Part shown: positions 1-6,675 of the stretch, one piece after another
Layout of the letters: each line of letters opens with the position of its first letter
Position numbering within the stretch: position 1 is the first letter of the stretch
NCBI GenBank assembly: GCA_003555285.1
Contig: PWGH01000071.1
Location: 1-19,849, forward strand
Origin: Thioalkalivibrio sp.
GTDB taxonomy: Bacteria > Pseudomonadota > Gammaproteobacteria > Ectothiorhodospirales > Ectothiorhodospiraceae
Length of the DNA: 19,849 bases
Reading direction: 5' to 3'
Program-made: the position numbers and the translations under genes
The notes under the pieces: model-generated
Seen by the model: only the letters and a program-made list of their open reading frames with translations
The model's database searches: none
What the model was told of the DNA's origin: nothing

Positions 1-288
1 ACCGAACACCGTGTAGCACCCGCCGCGCTCAGTGCGGTCGCACCCCGGCATCGACCCCGAACAGGCGCTTTTCGGACCGCACCATACCGATGATCACGCG
101 CACCGCCCGACGCTAAAGGCCCGGGGAATGGCGCCCAGACCCGCCGATCCCGCAGAATGAGCGGATCGCGTGGTCCGTGCTGCATCCCACGGTAGCGGCC
201 GACACCCGGGAAACGATGCAGAGGCTTTGATGCACGGAATGGTGCAGTGCACGCAAACGAACTACACTCCAGATTGCGCAACGGCCCT

Positions 289-325
289 CCCGGGTCTTCT
301 GCTCGGGCCTTCGCCCGGGTCTTCT
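289..325 (+). repeat. 12-base direct repeat in the gltA leader
   Basis: CCCGGGTCTTCT occurs at 289-300 and again at 314-325, separated by 13 bases. Both copies lie just upstream of the duplicated ribosome binding site of gltA. The repeat is seen directly; any role, such as regulator binding or a slippage scar, is unknown. Confidence 0.7.
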
Positions 326-337
326 ACCCTGGCCCTG

Positions 338-357
338 TAAGGAGCTTTAAGGAGCTT
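338..357 (+). promoter_or_regulatory. Duplicated Shine-Dalgarno of gltA
   Basis: TAAGGAGCTT is present twice back to back (338-347 and 348-357). The second GGAG (351-354) sits 5 bases from the ATG at 360 and fixes the start. The first copy lies 10 bases further upstream, too far to be used directly for the same start, though it could act as a standby ribosome site. Confidence 0.75.
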
Positions 358-359
358 TC

Positions 360-1658
360 ATGACTTCCAAGACCGTAACGCTGATCGACAACGCCACCGG
401 AAAACAGATCGAATTGCCTGTCCATCAGGGCAGTCACGGACCGGACTGCCTGGATATCCGAGGCCTGTATAAGGGCTTGGGGTATTTCACCTACGATCCG
501 GGCTACCTGTCCACCGCGAGTTGTAGCAGTGGCGTCACCTTCATCGATGGCGACGAGGGGACCCTGCTCTACCGCGGCTACCCCATCGATCAACTTGCGG
601 ACCAGAGCACCTACCTCGAGGTCTGCTACCTGTTGCTCAATGGCGAACTGCCGGCCTCGGACGAACTGCACAGCTTTTCGAAAATCATCAAGGAGCATTC
701 GATGCTCCACGAGGCGGTACGCGGTTTCTTCGATGGCTTCCGGCACGACGCCCACCCGATGGCGATCATGGTCGGCGTGGTGGGCGCGTTGTCGGCCTTC
801 TACCACGACGCCACCGACGTGCATAACCCCGAGCACCGGAAGATCTCGGCGCACCGCCTGATCTCCAAGATGCCGACCATCGCCGCCTGGTCCTACAAGT
901 ACGCCAACGGCCAGCCCTTCATGTACCCGAAGAACCGCTTGTCCTACACCGGCAACTTCCTGTCCATGATGTTCGGCACGCCGACCGAGATCTACGAGCC
1001 GAACCCGGTCTTCGTGCGCGCACTGGACCTGATCCTGATCCTGCATGCCGACCACGAACAGAATGCCTCGACCTCGACCGTGCGCCTCTCCGGCAGCTCC
1101 GAGGCCAACCCCTTCGCCGCCATCTCCGCTGGCATCGCCTCCCTGTGGGGACCGCTGCACGGCGGCGCGAACGAGAAGGTGGTGATCATGCTCGAGGACA
1201 TCGTAAAGAGCGGCAAGAAGGTCGAGGACTTCGTCGCCCGAGCAAAGGACAAGGACGACCCCTTCCGGCTGATGGGCTTCGGCCACCGGGTGTACAAGAA
1301 CTTCGACCCGCGCGCGACCATCATCCGCGAGATGTGCCACACCCTGCTTGCCGAACTCGGCGGGGACAATGAGCCCCTGTTCCAGGTTGCACTGCAGCTG
1401 GAGAAGATCGCCCTCGAGGATGAGTACTTCGTGGAGCGCAAGCTCTATCCGAACGTGGACTTCTATTCCGGGATCATCCTGCGCGCGATGGGCATACCGC
1501 TAAACATGTTCACCGTGATCTTCGCCCTGGCCCGCACCGTGGGCTGGATCTCACATTGGAACGAGATGATGCAGGATCCCGAATCCCGCATCGGCCGGCC
1601 CCGGCAGCTGTACACCGGCCATCGGGCCCGGGATTACACCTCGATCGAGACGCGGTAA
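360..1658 (+). CDS. gltA: Citrate synthase (type II, hexameric type)
   Basis: Condenses acetyl-CoA with oxaloacetate to citrate, the entry step of the TCA cycle, in the cytoplasm. At 432 residues it has the usual length of the NADH-sensitive hexameric enzymes of Gram-negative bacteria. Catalytic elements are visible: PLHGGAN with H267, [13 protein letters not shown] with H309, and NVDFYSG with D367, matching H264, H305 and D362 of the E. coli enzyme. The [10 protein letters not shown] segment around 229-238 is also typical. The extra N-terminal beta domain of the bacterial type is present (residues 1-60). The ATG at 360 is preceded by GGAG at 5 bases. The gene appears monocistronic: the next gene has its own promoter and I see no clear terminator between them. 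Identification is secure from conserved motifs over the full length. Confidence 0.97.
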   Translation: MTSKTVTLIDNATGKQIELPVHQGSHGPDCLDIRGLYKGLGYFTYDPGYLSTASCSSGVTFIDGDEGTLLYRGYPIDQLADQSTYLEVCYLLLNGELPASDELHSFSKIIKEHSMLHEAVRGFFDGFRHDAHPMAIMVGVVGALSAFYHDATDVHNPEHRKISAHRLISKMPTIAAWSYKYANGQPFMYPKNRLSYTGNFLSMMFGTPTEIYEPNPVFVRALDLILILHADHEQNASTSTVRLSGSSEANPFAAISAGIASLWGPLHGGANEKVVIMLEDIVKSGKKVEDFVARAKDKDDPFRLMGFGHRVYKNFDPRATIIREMCHTLLAELGGDNEPLFQVALQLEKIALEDEYFVERKLYPNVDFYSGIILRAMGIPLNMFTVIFALARTVGWISHWNEMMQDPESRIGRPRQLYTGHRARDYTSIETR

Positions 1659-1694
1659 CCGGCTCGCAATGACCCCGAAAACCGTGCCGGTCGC

Positions 1695-1723
1695 TTGCGT
1701 GATCCGGTCATGGCAGATACATT
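1695..1723 (+). promoter_or_regulatory. Possible sigma70 promoter of the DUF2892 gene
   Basis: TTGCGT (1695-1700) is separated by exactly 17 bases from TACATT (1718-1723). The -35 matches the consensus at 3 of 6 positions and the -10 at 4 of 6. The -10 overlaps the palindrome at 1718-1739, as expected for a repressed promoter. The spacing and the following short leader support the call; the hexamers themselves are weak. Confidence 0.4.
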
Positions 1724-1739
1724 AGCGCCATCTAATATA
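1718..1739. promoter_or_regulatory. AT-rich palindromic operator candidate
   Basis: ATTAG (1721-1725) and CTAAT (1732-1736) are perfect inverted copies around a 6-base spacer. TA at 1718-1719 and TA at 1738-1739 extend the symmetry after one mismatched pair. It is a rare AT-rich patch in a GC-rich region and lies between the presumed -10 and the ribosome binding site. ArsR-family sulfide/persulfide sensors (BigR, YgaV, SqrR) bind AT-rich palindromes in front of DUF2892 genes, so such a repressor is a reasonable guess. No regulator gene is next to it. Confidence 0.5.
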
Positions 1740-1754
1740 AACAGGAGCATCAAG

Positions 1755-1958
1755 ATGCGTATCGATCAACTGGTTCTGGCCGTCGCGGGCGGCATGATCC
1801 TGCTCAGCGCCCTTCTGGCCTGGCTCGTCAGCCCGGCTTGGCTGCTGCTGACGGCCTTCGTCGGCCTCAACTTGCTGCAGTCCGCCTTCACCGGCTTCTG
1901 CCCCCTGGCGATGATCCTGAAGAAGATGGGCGTGAACCCCGGTCCTGCCTTCACCTAA
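1755..1958 (+). CDS. DUF2892 (YgaP-like) inner membrane protein
   Basis: Small inner-membrane protein of 67 residues with two hydrophobic segments (about residues 5-25 and 28-46) and the family's [14 protein letters not shown] segment near the C-terminus, which has a conserved cysteine. DUF2892 corresponds to the transmembrane part of the rhodanese YgaP. Stand-alone versions often accompany sulfur-handling genes such as rhodaneses, SQR and persulfide dioxygenases. I chose the ATG at 1755 because AGGAG at 1743-1747 lies 7 bases upstream. The frame stays open back to 1695, but that extension has no ribosome binding site and would overlap the promoter and operator. It is transcribed alone, as a terminator follows 22 bases after the stop. 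Its biochemical role is unknown; a link to sulfide or persulfide is inference from family context. Confidence 0.85.
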   Translation: MRIDQLVLAVAGGMILLSALLAWLVSPAWLLLTAFVGLNLLQSAFTGFCPLAMILKKMGVNPGPAFT

Positions 1959-1979
1959 GGCCCAACCCGGCACGACCCG

Positions 1980-2013
1980 AGCCCGCCACGGCCCTGCCGC
2001 GGCGGGCTTTTTT
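1980..2013 (+). terminator. Rho-independent terminator after the DUF2892 gene
   Basis: AGCCCGCC (1980-1987) pairs perfectly with GGCGGGCT (2001-2008), leaving a 13-base loop in which additional G-C pairs can form. A run of six T follows at 2008-2013. It is a textbook intrinsic terminator and separates the DUF2892 gene from the downstream hydrolase gene. Confidence 0.9.
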
Positions 2014-2251
2014 GCTTGGCGGTTCGCTCGAGGACGGATTCACCCGCGTTGCATGCCTTGAGTGGTCACAATCGCCAGATGGGACCTTTGGACTTGCGGG
2101 GAACCCTGGAGGCCCGCAGGCTGCCCAAGGAATGCGGACGCATCCTGTGCTTGCACTTGGCTTCTCCCGTCACCGCGCCTCACCACCACCGTGCCCGGCC
2201 ACCACCGCGCGCACCCGGCACCACCCCGCCCGCGCCTTCCAAGGAGCCACC

Positions 2252-2986
2252 ATGCCCGAAAAAGCCGACCTGCCCTACCGGATTCATGCCCTGGAACTCG
2301 GGCCGATGGAAAACTTCGTCTATGTGATCGAGGATCGGGCCAGTGCCCGCGCCGCGGTGGTCGATCCCGCCTGGGAGCCGGCAGCGATCCTCGCCTTGGC
2401 GGAGCACCACGGCCTGCAGATCACCGACCTCCTGCTGACCCACAGCCATCACGACCACATCAACGGCATTGAACAGCTGCTCGAGGCCGCACCCAACGCC
2501 GGCGTGCATCTGTTGAAGCCCGAGGCCGATTTCTGGGACCGCCAACTGGTCAATCCCCGCCTCCACCATGGCGGCGATCGCCTGCACCTGGGCGACACCG
2601 AGATCCGCTTCCTGCACACCCCCGGCCACACCCCGGGCTCCGCCTGCTTTCACCTGCCTGCGGGCGACGATCTGTTGACCGGAGACACGCTTTTCGTCTT
2701 CGGCTGCGGCCGCTGCGATCTGGCCGGCGGCGATCCGGAACAGATGTTCCACACCTTGAAGGACCTGCGCACCGGCCTGCCTCCGCACACCTGCATCCAT
2801 CCCGGCCACAACTACGCCGAAAGACCGAACTCGACCTTGGCCGAGGAAGACGCCGGCAACCCCTTTTTGCATTTTAACGACAAGAATGCCTTCGTACACT
2901 ATCGCATGCACGAACACGACCGCGTCCGCGATGCACCCTACCGCCCGGTTCCCCGGGCCCATCCCGCCCGGCCCCATCCAGATTGA
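2252..2986 (+). CDS. MBL-fold metallohydrolase (glyoxalase II / ETHE1-like)
   Basis: Metallo-beta-lactamase-fold hydrolase of 244 residues, cytoplasmic (no signal peptide). Metal ligands are all visible: THSHHDH (H64, H66, D68, H69), TPGHTPG (H126), LTGDTL (D145) and HPGHNY (H186). The GCGRCD segment (151-156) resembles both glyoxalase II (GCGR) and ETHE1-type persulfide dioxygenases (GCGRTD), so the substrate, a glutathione thioester or glutathione persulfide, cannot be settled from motifs. The stretch after H186 (AERPNSTLAEEDAGNP) is like the general COG0491 hydrolases. The ATG at 2252 has AAGGAG at 2241-2246; the frame is open far upstream but lacks support there. A sulfur role would fit the nearby DUF2892 gene, but the terminator in between means they are not a simple operon. 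The proline- and histidine-rich C-terminal tail (about 225-244) is unusual and probably disordered. Confidence 0.85.
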   Translation: MPEKADLPYRIHALELGPMENFVYVIEDRASARAAVVDPAWEPAAILALAEHHGLQITDLLLTHSHHDHINGIEQLLEAAPNAGVHLLKPEADFWDRQLVNPRLHHGGDRLHLGDTEIRFLHTPGHTPGSACFHLPAGDDLLTGDTLFVFGCGRCDLAGGDPEQMFHTLKDLRTGLPPHTCIHPGHNYAERPNSTLAEEDAGNPFLHFNDKNAFVHYRMHEHDRVRDAPYRPVPRAHPARPHPD

Positions 2987-3130
2987 TAACCATGCTGGAG
3001 CGCCCCAGGAATCCCCCGCCGACCCGCCCGGAACGAGGTCCCGGGAGCGCCGTCGTCGCAAACCCCGATCCCTTCCACCCACGCGACCTGTTCGAACGGG
3101 TGGCCTGAACGCGCGAACCGAACACGGGGC

Positions 3131-3159
3131 TTGCATCCCAGGGAACGGATCGCGATAAT
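3131..3159 (+). promoter_or_regulatory. Sigma70-type promoter of tRNA-Arg
   Basis: TTGCAT (3131-3136), 17 bases, then GATAAT (3154-3159). A GC-rich discriminator (GCGCGCC) follows, as is typical of growth-rate- and ppGpp-controlled stable RNA promoters. The tRNA begins 16 bases after the -10, giving a short 5' leader. Confidence 0.75.
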
Positions 3160-3175
3160 GCGCGCCTGATGCAAC

Positions 3176-3252
3176 GCGCCCGTAGCTCAGTTGGATAGAG
3201 TACCTGGCTACGAACCAGGTGGTCGGAGGTTCGAATCCTTCCGGGCGCGCCA
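3176..3252 (+). tRNA. tRNA-Arg (anticodon ACG)
   Basis: Full cloverleaf of 77 bases including an encoded CCA (3250-3252). The acceptor stem GCGCCCG (3176-3182) pairs with CGGGCGC (3242-3248). The anticodon stem CCTGG/CCAGG encloses CTACGAA with ACG at 3210-3212. The T arm GGAGGTTCGAATCCTTC carries the usual TTCGAAT loop. The anticodon ACG, with A34 normally edited to inosine by TadA, reads CGU, CGC and CGA. It stands alone with its own promoter and terminator. Confidence 0.98.
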
Positions 3253-3262
3253 GACAAAACAG

Positions 3263-3300
3263 AAAAGGATCAGTGACTTACGGTCACTGGTCCTTTTTTT
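3263..3300 (+). terminator. Rho-independent terminator after tRNA-Arg
   Basis: AAAAGGATCAGTGAC (3263-3277) pairs with GTCACTGGTCCTTTT (3283-3297) around a 5-base loop, with one G-T wobble. The stem ends in a T run reaching 3300. A strong stem with a U tail directly after the tRNA. Confidence 0.92.
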
Positions 3301-3910
3301 ATGGTGGATGGATTCACCTCCTGTGACCATTTCGTGACCAACCGCCGTCGGCGGCATCCCCGCAAACGGCCGATTCGACCCGCGGTTCGCCCGCTTTAAG
3401 GCTCGGGCGTGACCCGCCGGGGCCCTCAGACCATCCCGACCACGCTTCGCGCACAACCACCTGCAATCGAGCGGGGGCTGCTCCACCAGACGGGGGAACA
3501 CCCTATTTAGCCTTCCGGCTGGGCTCGATACGAAAGACAGCAAGAATAAGGCTTCTTTCCAACCGCGCGTCAGCCCGGCATCTCCCGTTCAATGAGGCAT
3601 CCAGAACCGGCGACTCCGGAAAACGTTCGCTCAAGAAGCAGCCCGGCGGCGACGCGTCCTCCAAGTCCAGTTCCTTTGCCGGTTGACAACCGACCAGCAG
3701 CGCCGGCATCGATGAACGACAAGTGCTGCCCGAGCGCCTCCGCCTCGGTATAGTGGCTTGCTGGCTCAAGGACAAAGCTGATTCAAGGCAGTCGTCCCAG
3801 CTCCATACGGATGCCACGCATGACCATAGTGTACTGGAGGGATCAATGAAGGGCCGGCGCAGAGGCCGGTCGCCCGATCCGGATCGAAAGCCATCATCAA
3901 GGAGGCAATC
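3301..3910. other. Gene-poor stretch between tRNA-Arg and the GlcG-like gene
   Basis: About 600 bases in which I find no convincing gene on either strand. Open frames exist but have no ribosome binding site, no recognisable motif and poor residue composition. The segment is visibly less GC-biased than its flanks and begins just after a tRNA 3' end, a classic integration site. However, I see no integrase remnant and no second copy of the tRNA end. The last 70 bases should contain the promoter of the downstream gene; no clear hexamers can be named. Confidence 0.55.
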
Positions 3911-4420
3911 ATGACAGTTCTACGCAGTTTGGCCTTTTTGGGCGCGTTCGCAGCGCTCTTTCCGGTTGGTCCGGTGCAGGCGGAAGAGGAGTTCCCGCTC
4001 GCGATCAACGTACGCCAGATGCACATGGAAACGGCCCTCGCGGCCGCCCGCGCCGCGATGGCGGCCTGCCGTGCGGAGGGCATTCAGGTTGGCGTCACGG
4101 TGGTCGACCGCCGCGGCATCGAGCAGGTCATGCTGCGCGATGTGGTGGCGCCGCATCTGACCCTGGCCGTCAGCCGCATGAAGGCCTATACCGCCAACGA
4201 GATGAGCGTGGCGACCTCGACCCTGGAGCAAAACGGCGTGCGCAGTCCGCTGGCCCATGTACCCGGACTGTTCCTGGGCGCTGGCGGGGTGCCGATCGAG
4301 GCCGGAGGGGTGTTTTACGGGGCCATCGGGGTCAGCGGCGCGGCCACCGGCATACAGGATGAGGCCTGCGCGCGCGTCGGCGCGGAAGAGGTACAGATCG
4401 AACTTGAAATGAACCTGTAA
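3911..4420 (+). CDS. Secreted GlcG/HbpS family protein (DUF336)
   Basis: Exported protein of 169 residues. Residues 1-24 form a signal peptide (hydrophobic core LAFLGAFAALF, cleavage after VQA). The mature part is a single GlcG/HbpS domain: an N-terminal helix rich in alanine (about 38-55), the VTVVDRRGIEQVMLRDVVAP strand pair, a helix with SRMKAYTA, and the glycine-rich GLFLGAGGVPIEAGGVFYGAIGVSG core. Family members such as Streptomyces HbpS bind heme or corrinoids; others are of unknown function, and export is common. The ATG at 3911 has GGAGG at 3901-3905. It lies 71 bases upstream of the molybdoenzyme gene on the same strand and may share its transcript, though one product is exported and the other looks cytoplasmic. 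The domain call is firm; ligand and role are not known. Confidence 0.85.
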   Translation: MTVLRSLAFLGAFAALFPVGPVQAEEEFPLAINVRQMHMETALAAARAAMAACRAEGIQVGVTVVDRRGIEQVMLRDVVAPHLTLAVSRMKAYTANEMSVATSTLEQNGVRSPLAHVPGLFLGAGGVPIEAGGVFYGAIGVSGAATGIQDEACARVGAEEVQIELEMNL

Positions 4421-4491
4421 TTCGGGAACGGCACGGGTCCGAGCCCTGATGCACTCGGTTTCCCCCGCTGTCCCGCGGTGTATTCACGCAA

Positions 4492-6672
4492 GTGCTTCTG
4501 ATTTTTGCATACTTCCTCGCAGAACCTGGAAGTGCATCCAGCGCAAGGAAGGCGGCCCCCATCGAAATCGTGAAGAGTACCTGCTATGAGTGCGACGCCA
4601 ATTGTGCCATCGACGTAACGCTGGATACCGCCGGGGAGCCGGTCAAGATCGACGGCCCGGAATGCCCGCGCTGCTATGTGCAGCTCGACCGGCTTCGTCA
4701 TCCCCAGCGGCTGCTGTATCCGCTCCGGCGCACGGGGCCTCGCGGTAGCGGCGAATTCGAACGGATCTCCTGGGACGAGGCCCTGGACACCATCGCCGAG
4801 CGACTGCGCATGACCCGCCAGGCACACGGCGCCCCGGCCGTCGCCTTCTTTGCCGGCTACACGAAAGAGGCGCGCCCGCAGCTCCAGCGTCTGGCCCATG
4901 CCTTCGGCTCGCCCAATTACCTGACCGAAAGCGGCTGCTGCTTCTCCGCCACCAAGGTGGCCGAGGAGGTGACCTTCGGGACGAAGATCAAGACGTCATC
5001 GACCGTGGCCTCGGATGCGACGCGCTGCCTGCTGGTGTGGTCGACCAACCCCCGCGCCTCGATCCCGCCGTTTCACCTGCACCCCTTGGCGGCCGCCCGC
5101 CCCGGCTGCGCGACGGTGGTCGTCGACCCGCGCGTGACCCCGCTGGCGGCGCAGGCCGAGGTGCATCTGCAAATACGCCCCGGCACCGACGGCGCGCTGG
5201 CGCTGGGCCTGCATCACCTGATCTTCGCGCACGGCTGGCAGGATCAGGCCTTCATCGATGAATGGGCCGATGGGGTCCAGGCCTTCCGCGACTATGTGGC
5301 CGACTTCCCCCCAGAGCGCGTGGCGGCGATCTGCGGCATCGACGCGGCCGCCCTGCGGCGGGCCGCCGAGCTCTACGCCACCCAGGGACCGGCACAGATC
5401 ATGTTGTCACCCACCGCTACCGTGCAGCACAGCAACGGTTTCCAGAATCACCGCGCGGTGATTCTGCTGGCGGCGGTCACCGGCAATATCGATCGCGAGG
5501 GCGGCAACCGCTTCTTCAACGACAAGGTCACGCCCAAGCCCATCGATCTGTTCGACCACTGCAGGCAGAATCTGCCGCCGCGCATCGGCGACGAGGCCTT
5601 CCCGGTGTGGACGAACCACTGGCCGGCCGCCCAGAGCATGCTGCTGCCGGACGCGATCCTCGAAGGCCGGCCGCAGCCGGTCCGCGCCCTGCTCGCGATG
5701 GGAATCAACACCGCCATGTGGCCGAACTCCAAGCGCATGGAACAGGCCCTCGGTGCGCTGGACTTCTTCGCCGCATCGGATTTCTTTCACAACCCGGCGA
5801 CGTGGCTGGCAGACATCGTGCTGCCGGCCGCCACCAGCCTCGAGCGCCCGGCGCTGATCGCCTACCCCGGCTGCAATTTCCGCGGCGAACTGCGCTACCG
5901 CCACCGGGCCGTGCCCCCGCGCGGCGAGGCGCGCGCCGATGCCGAGATCTTTCTGGATGTGGGCGTGCGCCTGGGCATGGCAGAGCAGTTCTGGAACGGC
6001 GATCTGGAGGCCAGCTGGGCCGAGGCTGCCGAAGGCATTCCCGAAACGATCCGCGAACAGGTGTACAACGACCCGGAAGGGGTCACCGTGTTCGCGAAGG
6101 CTCTGGATGAGTTGCTCGAGCACGGCTTCGAAGATGGCGAGCGGCTGTATCGGCTGCATGGCTTTCGCACGGTGAGCGGCAAGGTGGAATTCGACGCCGC
6201 CGAACTGCGCGCGGCCGGACATGACGGCCTGCCCGTGTGGCGCGAACCCGCCGAGAGCCCGGTTTCCACGCCCGCACTGGCGCGCGACTATCCGCTGGTG
6301 CTGACCAGCGGTGCGCGCCACAAACACGCCACCCATTCTCAGCACCAGCATCTGGAGCGCATGCGACGCGCGGTGCCGGAACCGCTGGTGGAACTGCATC
6401 CCAACGACGCGGCGTCCCGTGGCATCGCGAACGGCGACACGGTGGAGGTGCGCTCGCCCCGCGGGCGGGTGGCCTTCGTCGCCCGGGTGACCGACCGCAT
6501 CAAGCCCGGCGTGGCGCACTGCCAATCCGGCTGGAACCGGGCCAACGTCAACGAGCTGACCGACGACCGCTCGCTGGATCCGATCAGCGGCTTTCCCGCG
6601 TTCAAGTCACTGCTGTGCGAGGTGGCGTTCCTGCGCGCGGGACACGGGGCGCGCCTGCCGGAGGCGGGGTAG
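4492..6672 (+). CDS. Molybdopterin oxidoreductase, acetylene-hydratase-like
   Basis: Member of the DMSO reductase superfamily: a bis-MGD molybdenum or tungsten enzyme with one [4Fe-4S] cluster, 726 residues as drawn. Cluster ligands are C31, C34, C38 and, by the spacing to YPLRR, C58 in ECPRC. Residues 82-104 carry the GEFERISWDEALDTIAERL motif. C150 in SGCC lies at the position of the metal-ligating cysteine of Pelobacter acetylene hydratase (11 residues after the glycine of GSPN). The C-terminal domain with LTSGARHKHATHSQ, LHPNDAASRGIANGDTVEV and HCQSGWNRANVNEL is the molybdopterin dinucleotide-binding domain. There is no twin-arginine signal, so it should be cytoplasmic. Start uncertain: GTG at 4492 has no ribosome binding site; GTG 4570 or an ATC at 4561 are alternatives. 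The next gene follows after 3 bases. The substrate cannot be predicted, and no obvious electron-transfer subunit is nearby. Confidence 0.87.
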   Translation: MLLIFAYFLAEPGSASSARKAAPIEIVKSTCYECDANCAIDVTLDTAGEPVKIDGPECPRCYVQLDRLRHPQRLLYPLRRTGPRGSGEFERISWDEALDTIAERLRMTRQAHGAPAVAFFAGYTKEARPQLQRLAHAFGSPNYLTESGCCFSATKVAEEVTFGTKIKTSSTVASDATRCLLVWSTNPRASIPPFHLHPLAAARPGCATVVVDPRVTPLAAQAEVHLQIRPGTDGALALGLHHLIFAHGWQDQAFIDEWADGVQAFRDYVADFPPERVAAICGIDAAALRRAAELYATQGPAQIMLSPTATVQHSNGFQNHRAVILLAAVTGNIDREGGNRFFNDKVTPKPIDLFDHCRQNLPPRIGDEAFPVWTNHWPAAQSMLLPDAILEGRPQPVRALLAMGINTAMWPNSKRMEQALGALDFFAASDFFHNPATWLADIVLPAATSLERPALIAYPGCNFRGELRYRHRAVPPRGEARADAEIFLDVGVRLGMAEQFWNGDLEASWAEAAEGIPETIREQVYNDPEGVTVFAKALDELLEHGFEDGERLYRLHGFRTVSGKVEFDAAELRAAGHDGLPVWREPAESPVSTPALARDYPLVLTSGARHKHATHSQHQHLERMRRAVPEPLVELHPNDAASRGIANGDTVEVRSPRGRVAFVARVTDRIKPGVAHCQSGWNRANVNELTDDRSLDPISGFPAFKSLLCEVAFLRAGHGARLPEAG
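4545..4552 (+). promoter_or_regulatory. Shine-Dalgarno that may reposition the molybdoenzyme start
   Basis: AAGGAAGG is the only good ribosome binding site near this gene's 5' end. It sits 8 bases before an in-frame ATC (4561) and 17 bases before GTG (4570), but 53 bases downstream of the GTG at 4492. The protein from 4561 (IEIVKSTCYECD) would match where related cytoplasmic molybdoenzymes usually begin, shortly before the first cluster cysteine. Confidence 0.4.
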
Positions 6673-6675
6673 CGC

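Larger units (their letters stand above)
1..359. other. Non-coding stretch upstream of gltA
   Basis: I see no supported gene here: no reading frame with a start, a ribosome binding site and recognisable protein features. The last 70 bases form the gltA leader and contain two short direct repeats, listed separately. A gltA promoter must lie here, but I cannot place clear -35/-10 hexamers. The region is GC-rich like the rest of the window. Confidence 0.6.

Noticed and set aside
324..1340. A 338-codon minus-strand frame opposite gltA
   Set aside because: Shadow of the citrate synthase gene; no ribosome binding site and no protein family pattern.
1838..2251. Upstream extension of the MBL-fold hydrolase frame
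   Set aside because: It overlaps the DUF2892 gene and a terminator; the ATG at 2252 has a proper ribosome binding site and gives the normal family length.
3208..3543. Minus-strand frame ending in ARKDSNLRPPGS over the tRNA
   Set aside because: This peptide is the well-known false translation of the reverse strand of a tRNA T arm and acceptor stem.
3503..3817. 104-codon minus-strand frame in the gene-poor stretch
   Set aside because: No ribosome binding site, no recognisable motif and mixed composition; could be remnant DNA but does not support a gene call.
3253..3910. Integrated element with duplicated tRNA end (attL/attR)
   Set aside because: I looked for a second copy of the T-arm/acceptor end of tRNA-Arg in the window and for an integrase, and found neither.
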